In this document: positions 58,190 through 64,000 of the stretch, in pieces
Position numbering within the stretch: position 1 is the stretch's first letter
Layout: every line of letters begins with the position of its first letter
Assembly (NCBI RefSeq): GCF_018687715.1
Contig: NC_056765.1
Location: 496,001 to 560,000 of the forward strand
Direction: 5' to 3'
DNA: 64,000 bases
DNA from: Carya illinoinensis
Taxonomy: Eukaryota; Streptophyta; Magnoliopsida; Fagales; Juglandaceae
Made by a program: the position numbers and the translations under genes
Notes under the pieces: generated by a model
What the model was told of the DNA's origin: nothing
What the model saw: the letters and a program-made list of their open reading frames with translations, nothing else
Database searches by the model: none

Positions 58190-59001
58190 GGGGTTGCATG
58201 CATGTAGATATGCATTTATCAAAGATTGTTGGGTTTTGCCATAAATGAGGATTTCCGGCAATAATGCATCATCAGGACACTTCAATTTCAGCCAAAAAAT
58301 GTAGGGATGTATATATTTGGAATATATATATAGCTGTATATGCAATTTGCATAGATTGTGCTATAGCAAAGAAAATAATGGCCATTAATATATTATTTTT
58401 GGCAATGCTAAATTGCCGAAAAAGCAAGATCTGGAGAATATAAGTGTGAGCCAAAGTTGCTGCTAAAAGGTATTTTTCCATAATACGTAGTCGCCAATAC
58501 ATCCCTATTACAATGATTTTTAGTTCTACCAAAAGCCAAAAAATGCCAATCTGAAGTTCTCGAAGGGCATCGTAATTAAGTTATTCTGACCCTTAACAGT
58601 TGCCAAAGCTGTATTTTCGTGTCGACATGAGTTTCCAATATTATATGTTTCCTACAATATATATGTGTAGTAAGTAATCAGTAGCCAAGTTATAATTTGA
58701 TGATTTTGCATATTAGCGGCAAGGTTACATTCCAGGAATTGAGTTTCCTGTTCGAGATTGAGAGGGTATGTATGCTGTATTTCTGACAATATAAATTACC
58801 TATGTCAACGGCATGTAATTGCCAAGATAAGTAGATACTTTCGTCAAACGTTCAAATTGCCAAAAGTAGTAACTAAATTGGCAATTTATTATTCGCAAAC
58901 CTGTGGCAATACTTTTATGTGGCTTTATGGTCATTTGTTGCAAAAGTTTCAATTATTGCCGCCAAAAGTTTTTGCGGAAATTGCAGCTATTTGTTGTAGT
59001 G
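58190..59001. repeat. Right subterminal repeat zone of the CACTA element
   Basis: At least a dozen copies of TTGCCA or TGGCAA (often AATTGCC or GGCAAT) in both orientations, at about 58237, 58257, 58400, 58412, 58490, 58543, 58602, 58720, 58820, 58857, 58878, 58905 and 58957. This is the standard arrangement for binding by the TNPA-type protein encoded in the same element. The left end has only about four similar motifs (45530-45645), so the two ends are asymmetric. Confidence 0.75.
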
Positions 59002-60264
59002 TTATGATTTGACTTGGCATATAATCTACCAAAGTCATCCCTTGCTAACCTTAATTTCCATGGCCAACTTTCTGATGGGATCAAAAGCGTGTTCTATAGG
59101 TATTGTCTGAAGAAAAAGAAAGACGAAACACATAATCATATTTGATAGACTTTGCATTTCAAAAGCAAGCAGAAAATGAGGGATTGCATTTGGTGTCTTT
59201 CCACCTTTTCAAAAAAAAAAAAAATTAGATGGGTAACTCTAATAAGAGTTCTTCTACTCAGCAACTATATACCACATACTTACTAACCTAAATATTTATT
59301 TATTTATCTTTTTCCCTCAACAGGTTTGTTGTATAGAACTGCCGAGTGTTGTGTAGAGCTGTTGAGTAGAATTTTCCCTCTAATAATTAAGGACTGCTTC
59401 TATTTCCTCTATATTCATTAAAAATATGTCCCATATTTAGAATATATTTCAAGATTTTAAATTGATAAAAAAATATAAATTTAATTCTTGAAGCAAAAAG
59501 ATATGTTGATTTCCAAGCTTGTGTCATTGGGATGGTTATACCCTGCACTAGAATGAAACATGTTGCTGATACTTCAACTCTCATTACTGATTTTACACAC
59601 TTAATAGTAAAAGATACATTCATATAGGATGAGATTAATGTCTTTCTTAACTGTTGGACAACAACATTTCAGTCCGCTTATTGGACGACATTAAACTGCT
59701 TAATATGGTCTCCTTAATAAATTGAAATCTTATCGGAAATATGCATTTTCTTTGAAGCATAAGAAATCAGGAATGACCAACAAACTTCTTTGCACCAACA
59801 TACTATAAAAAGTAGTCTTCGAAAATTAATAAGTAATATACACTTATGTAGTTGTGTTTCTAATAGTTCTCTTATAATTATACTTAAGAAAATGAAGGAA
59901 ACAAAAAATGTAAAGTTATTGAACATCTCTTATAATTATATATACTTAAGAAAATGAAAGAAATAGAAAATATAAAATTATTAGACACATAACAAATCAA
60001 ATGTTTAAAACTCATTGTATTAAAATCATAATAGGACATGCATTGCTTCACTCGTTATAAGACCAATTAGATGATGATGATGATGATGATGATGATGATA
60101 ATAACAATATTGTTCTTATAAATGATAAAAGATAAAATAATACTTTTTAATTTTTATAGAAAACTACTAGATACAATTTTTATTGGAATGATAAAATGTA
60201 AACATAGGCTATTCATTTGAATTTTGAAAAAGTATAATATTTTTTTTCAAATAAAAACAATATT
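59002..60264. repeat. Copy B of the duplicated block, middle part
   Basis: It resumes at TTATGATTTGACTTGGCATATAATCTACC, matching copy A from 6430, and runs to AAATAAAAACAATATT, matching copy A to about 7450. It differs from A near 59850-60130, where B has a (GAT)n microsatellite (60071-60098) and the phrase GCATTGCTTCACTCGTTATAAGACCAATTAG also found at 12.1 and 25.7 kb. No gene. Confidence 0.8.
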
Positions 60265-62552
60265 TGTGACGCCCCCAAATCCCCACGCCCGAACACGGGG
60301 AAATCGAGACGTCCGGATGGTGACAACCCGGATCACCATCCTAACGACGTGTGCCAAGTGTGTGCAAGAGCGACAAAGTGCACAAGACAAACGCAGCGAG
60401 AAGCAAGTCAATAAATAAGTACCAGAATTTTTCTTAATGTAATACAAACTGTTTAAAACATACTTAAATAAAATATTACAAGAAACACAAATACAAGTTG
60501 AAAACAGATAAAAAGCACAGCATCAGCAACCCGGCGGAGCCGCATCCTCGGGCTCAGCCTCCTCCTCCTCTTCCTCGAACTCTGCACCAAAAGCTACGGA
60601 ACCAAGAAAGGTTCCGCAGGTAAGTATGACCCAAACACTACCAGATGAAAATACATACAACCCAAACAACAAGAAAACAAGATCAAACAAACACACGCCC
60701 CGCTACACATATATTTTAACACGCACGCCAAAACCCAAAAGGCCCACCAACCTCCATAAAGCCAAACCTCGCCATTATCCCAGATAATGGCCCAAACCAC
60801 CATTTTCCCCGATAATGGATCATAACTGAAAAACCATACCACAACCCGCTCCGTATGCACCATGATCTCCCCTAGGGATCATCCGCACACCCTGGCTCAG
60901 TGCCACACCGTAGAGAACGGCTACGCGTGCGACACCTAAACGAGCGATGCCCAGACTCGTGCCATGCACGTACCGGGCCGGGCCATCCTCTAGCCCTCGC
61001 CAGCGAAGGGCCACGGGATCGGTGAATAGAGCGATGCCTGGACTCGTGCTCAGCACGTACCGGGCCAGACCCATCCTCTAATTTCCGCTCCCGGAGTCAG
61101 TGAGTAGAGCGATGCCTGGACTCGTGCTCAGCACGTACCGGGCCAGACCCATCCTCTAATACTACTCCGTCATCGCGCAGGGCCTCAGAATCGGTGAATA
61201 GAGCGATGCCTGGACTCGTGCTCAGCACGTACCGGGCCAGACCCATCCTCTAGTACCGAACTCGTCAGCGCCCAGACGACTACTCAGGGGATGTCACTCA
61301 GTATTGACCGCTCCCGAGTGACCAGAGGAGCTCCACCGTGATAATAACCCATCACAGCTTGGGCTCGTGAGACACACGCACCCAAACGCCAAAACGCCGA
61401 TAAACATGATGCACGTGCACGCGATATGCAACGCACACAAATAAAATGCAACGCACGCCACACGGCAAAATCAAACAACCAAACACAACCAACCAAACAA
61501 ACACTCCGTCCTCAATCCATCCGACCCCCGAAACTCCTCGGACTCGGTCCGGAATCAACAACCAACAACAATCAATAAAATATATAATTAAATAAATAAA
61601 TCAATTGAATGAGCAATATATATTAAAATCTGAAAATAGGGTTTGGAAAATACTTACAGCGCTATACGGTATTTTTAGAAAGCTCGGGGCGTTGCTAACG
61701 GCGGAAAAACAGCAACGTCACAGTGAAAATTCACTGTGGCCGTGGGTCCGAAAAATCCACTTTTGAACGGGGACAAACTAGGACACGAGATTGATAGGGA
61801 ATGGTCTAGAGGTGGTTGTGAAGCTAATGGAAGCGACGGACGGCCGTGGGTGGCGGCGGAATGGCCGGAAATGGCCGAAAATGGCAAATCGGAAAACAAG
61901 CTCGTGGGAGCTGCTCCGGTGGTCGATGGAGGCCGGAAATGGGTGGGTTAGGACGGCAAGGGTCCGGTGATGTAGTGGTGAAGAAATGGTGGCCGGAGGT
62001 GGAGCGACGGCGGCGGATCGGAGTGAAATCCGTGCGCCCTTCTTGGTGCTTTTCCGGCCAAACGGCCGGCCGGTTGGGGGTGGGCTTTGGAGGGGTGGTG
62101 CGCCGGAGGGAGAGGAAGAGAATGGGACCGGTGGGAGGCCGAACGGTGGCCGGATGGCGGCGGTAGGGTAGAGAGAAGATGACGCCGGCGTGAGGGAGAG
62201 GGAGGAGAGAGAGAGCACGGGGGGGTCCGGATCGGGGAGAGAGAAGAGGGAAAAGAAAAAAAAGAAAAAGAAGGAAAAAAGGAAAAGAAGGGAAAAAGAA
62301 AAAGAAAAAAGAGAAAAAGGAAAAAGATGTGAAAAGAGATGAGGTCCAGTCCTCACTCCGGGAAAACGAAACAAACCGCCAAAAGATTAAAACCACAAAA
62401 CAACTTAAAGAAATAAAACACAACCTCAAATAAATTAAATTAAATTAAAACCCAATTTTAAAACGCAGATAAATTAAAATAAATAACTGATATATTAATT
62501 AAAATAAAAACAATTATTTCAGCGAAAATACACTCAAAAGCGGGTCATCACA
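60265..62552. mobile_element. Solo LTR, probably Ty3/gypsy, 2288 bp
   Basis: It starts TGTGACGCCCCCAAATCCCC and ends CGGGTCATCACA, with the 5-bp duplication ATATT at 60260-60264 and 62553-62557. Copy A is the empty site at about 7450 (ACAATATTAGTTTAAAAAAG). No second LTR or internal domain is present. Composition is GC-rich compared with the surroundings, with a four-unit tandem repeat (60942-61262) and a long purine-rich stretch (62165-62340). TGTGACGCCCCC/TGTGATGACCCG ends are common in plant gypsy LTRs; the lineage is not assigned. Two overlapping minus-strand frames of about 200 codons are composition artefacts. Confidence 0.88.
60942..61262. repeat. Four tandem 78-94-bp units inside the solo LTR
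   Basis: Units start at 60942, 61029, 61107 and 61201, each with GAGCGATGCCTGGACTCGTG, CAGCACGTACCGGGCCAGA and CCCATCCTCTA, then a variable spacer ending in a GTGARTA phrase. The last three share an almost identical first 50 bases; the first is more diverged. The repeat lies left of the centre of the LTR and may be promoter-associated, which is inference. Confidence 0.85.
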
Positions 62553-64000
62553 ATATTAGTTTAAAAAGTATTATTCAGTATGATTCATTATTATGAGACA
62601 TAATAGGAAGAAAATTTTTATTTTTAAACAATATCCTATAATAATGAAATTTTATTCTTTAAATTTAAAGACAAAATTTTTATCTTTGAACTTAAATATA
62701 ATATTATTATTTTTTTCAAACTTGGAATTGCAATATCGATCTTAGAAATAAAAGCATGTTCTTACCAAACTAAATTTTTAAAGGATAAAAAGTGTTATTA
62801 ATTATTTTAGTAATAATTTTTAAAAAAATGCATTACAGATAGATTAATATGAAATGTGTTACCACATAAGATGAAATAGTGAATATGATGAATTAAAGGC
62901 CAATTATAAATTGCTGCATAAATTAGAACCTAAAAATAATAATTGCATTAATTTGTAAAATGAAAATATTATTAATCCAATGACTATGATTTATTTTTAT
63001 GAATTACTATGAAAAATAATATGAAGATAATTGTTATTCTTTTTAAATAATATTATATACGAAAAATACAATTATTTTTAAATCTATGAGAAAATATAAT
63101 AAAATCTTAAGTTGTTCCAAAAGTTCAATAAACAAAAATCTTTCAATTTAGATTATTTGTAAGTTCATTATTAGTATTATTATTTTATTCTAATTAATAT
63201 TATAATAATAAAATTAATGATGAATTATAGGATTAAAATGTAATTATGCATAGTGTAAACACAAACAAAATCCACTATTCATGAGGCTATAACCTCTTTT
63301 AGTGTAGAACTACAATAGATATTATAAATGAAATTTTATTGATATTCTTTACAAAGGAACGCCATAAATGATAAAAAATATAAAAAAAAAAAAAAAAAAA
63401 AAAAAAGAATAAGAAGAAGAAGTTATTACTTAGTCCTAAATATTAAAGCCTTCTAAGATTATAACCATTCTAAAATGCTTAACACTATTACAAAGCGCGC
63501 AGTAGCTACATGGAAATTTAAGTATTATCTTAATTAAATAACAAAATCTAATTTTAAAATTGAGGTCAACTTGATTGTTTTTTTTTTTTTTTTTTTTTTC
63601 ATAAGAGGGACGGTACCCCCAATTTTATTAATAACCTTCACTTATTGTGGAAGAATACCTTTTGTAAACGATGGAATAACTTTGAGGGTTACATAAATCC
63701 CAAAACTAAAAGTCTTGCAAAAATCATATATTCTTAGAAACTAATCATACAATACTTATTTTGAACTATTTATCACAATAGAAAAGTATAAAACTAGTGT
63801 TTAAAGTGAGGGAGTCCTGCATGATCCAAAACATAAATGAAACACAAGTGTTTTGGCAATTGAAAAATTGAGTAAAAAGAAGCATCTATATATACCAGTA
63901 ACTCTTAAGTTTGCTAAAGCATCAGCCAAACTATTCTATTCTTTGTAAGTATGAATATGCTTCTCTATTAATTTTAAATTAAGTGTGCAAATGATAACAT
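62553..64000. repeat. Copy B of the duplicated block, right part
   Basis: It aligns with copy A from about 7450 to 9080. It contains the same LINE-like 3' end (T-run at 63577-63600, then GCATCAGCCAAACTATTCTATTC), but not the SINE: CCAAACTATTCTATTCTTTGTAAG is uninterrupted at about 63928-63951. B has an extra stretch of about 45 bases near 62850-62895 and a longer A-run (63380-63407). It continues past the window edge. Confidence 0.8.

Larger units (their letters stand above)
45511..59001 (+). mobile_element. 13.5-kb CACTA (En/Spm) DNA transposon
   Basis: It begins CACTACAACAAAATCTGC at 45511 and ends with the complement of CACTACAACAAATAGCTGC at 59001. The first 12 terminal bases match perfectly, and the 3-bp duplication TTA is at 45508-45510 and 59002-59004. 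The copy A empty site reads continuously (GGATCAATTAATTTATTATTTGACTTG) against the joined flanks. The right 800 bp is rich in TTGCCA/TGGCAA subterminal motifs; the left end has fewer. It carries a TNP2-like transposase and a TNPA/Ptta-like gene in the same direction, as in En/Spm. Size is on the large side for CACTA, because of long non-coding stretches. It may be autonomous, subject to the doubt about the TNP2 C-terminus. Confidence 0.95.

Noticed and set aside
61778..62429. Two overlapping minus-strand frames of about 200 codons
   Set aside because: They lie in the solo LTR, are Phe/Ser/Pro-rich from a purine-rich low-complexity tract, and overlap each other in different frames. No domain is visible.
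1..64000. tRNA, rRNA, CRISPR or organellar sequence
   Set aside because: Nothing convincing was seen on either strand. The only pol III-like boxes are in the SINE.

Overview
This window is plant nuclear DNA. The evidence is split plant genes with GT/AG introns, a CC-NBS-LRR resistance gene, plant-only protein families (plant calmodulin-binding domain, ARABIDILLO, En/Spm-type transposases) and dense, AT-rich, nested transposable elements. General character suggests a woody core eudicot, possibly Fagales; that is low-confidence inference because no species marker is visible.

Host genes are few. A YAE1-domain protein (Fe-S protein maturation), lacking its first exon here, lies at 533-1338 (+). 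It converges with a 787-residue plant calmodulin-binding-domain protein at 2339-4702 (-). A full-length, uninterrupted CC-NBS-LRR gene of R13L1-like type is at 15497-19093 (-). From there to about 39.7 kb lies the decayed remainder of its cluster: repeated upstream and intergenic blocks (at least four units between 23.1 and 33.5 kb) and two short N-terminal relics of the same gene type (21186-21276 and 39075-39179), with no second complete coding region.

The rest is transposon archaeology that can be dated by nesting. A block of about 3.3 kb occurs twice: copy A at 5825-9325 and copy B in three pieces (45012-45510, 59002-60264, 62553-64000). Copy B is split by a 13.49-kb CACTA element (45511-59001, TSD TTA) and a 2.29-kb solo LTR (60265-62552, TSD ATATT). 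Copy A keeps both empty sites but carries a SINE (8807-9003, 19-bp TSD) that copy B lacks. The CACTA element encodes a TNP2-like transposase (48709-51207) and an apparently intact six-exon TNPA/Ptta-like protein (53757-56453).

Two hAT-like elements have clean 8-bp duplications. The one at 9334-11562 lacks transposase and has captured an exon of an ARABIDILLO-like gene. The one at 40853-44680 holds a tandem AT array interrupted by a copia-type solo LTR (41989-43317, TSD TAATA). A third hAT relic (about 33.5-37.4 kb) carries a broken RICESLEEPER-like transposase. LINE 3' ends, MITE-like repeats and LTR fragments fill most of what remains.

I found no RNA gene, CRISPR array or evidence of an unknown enzymatic system. 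The most unusual items are the gene-capturing hAT element, the possibly mobile CACTA element and the series of filled/empty insertion sites.
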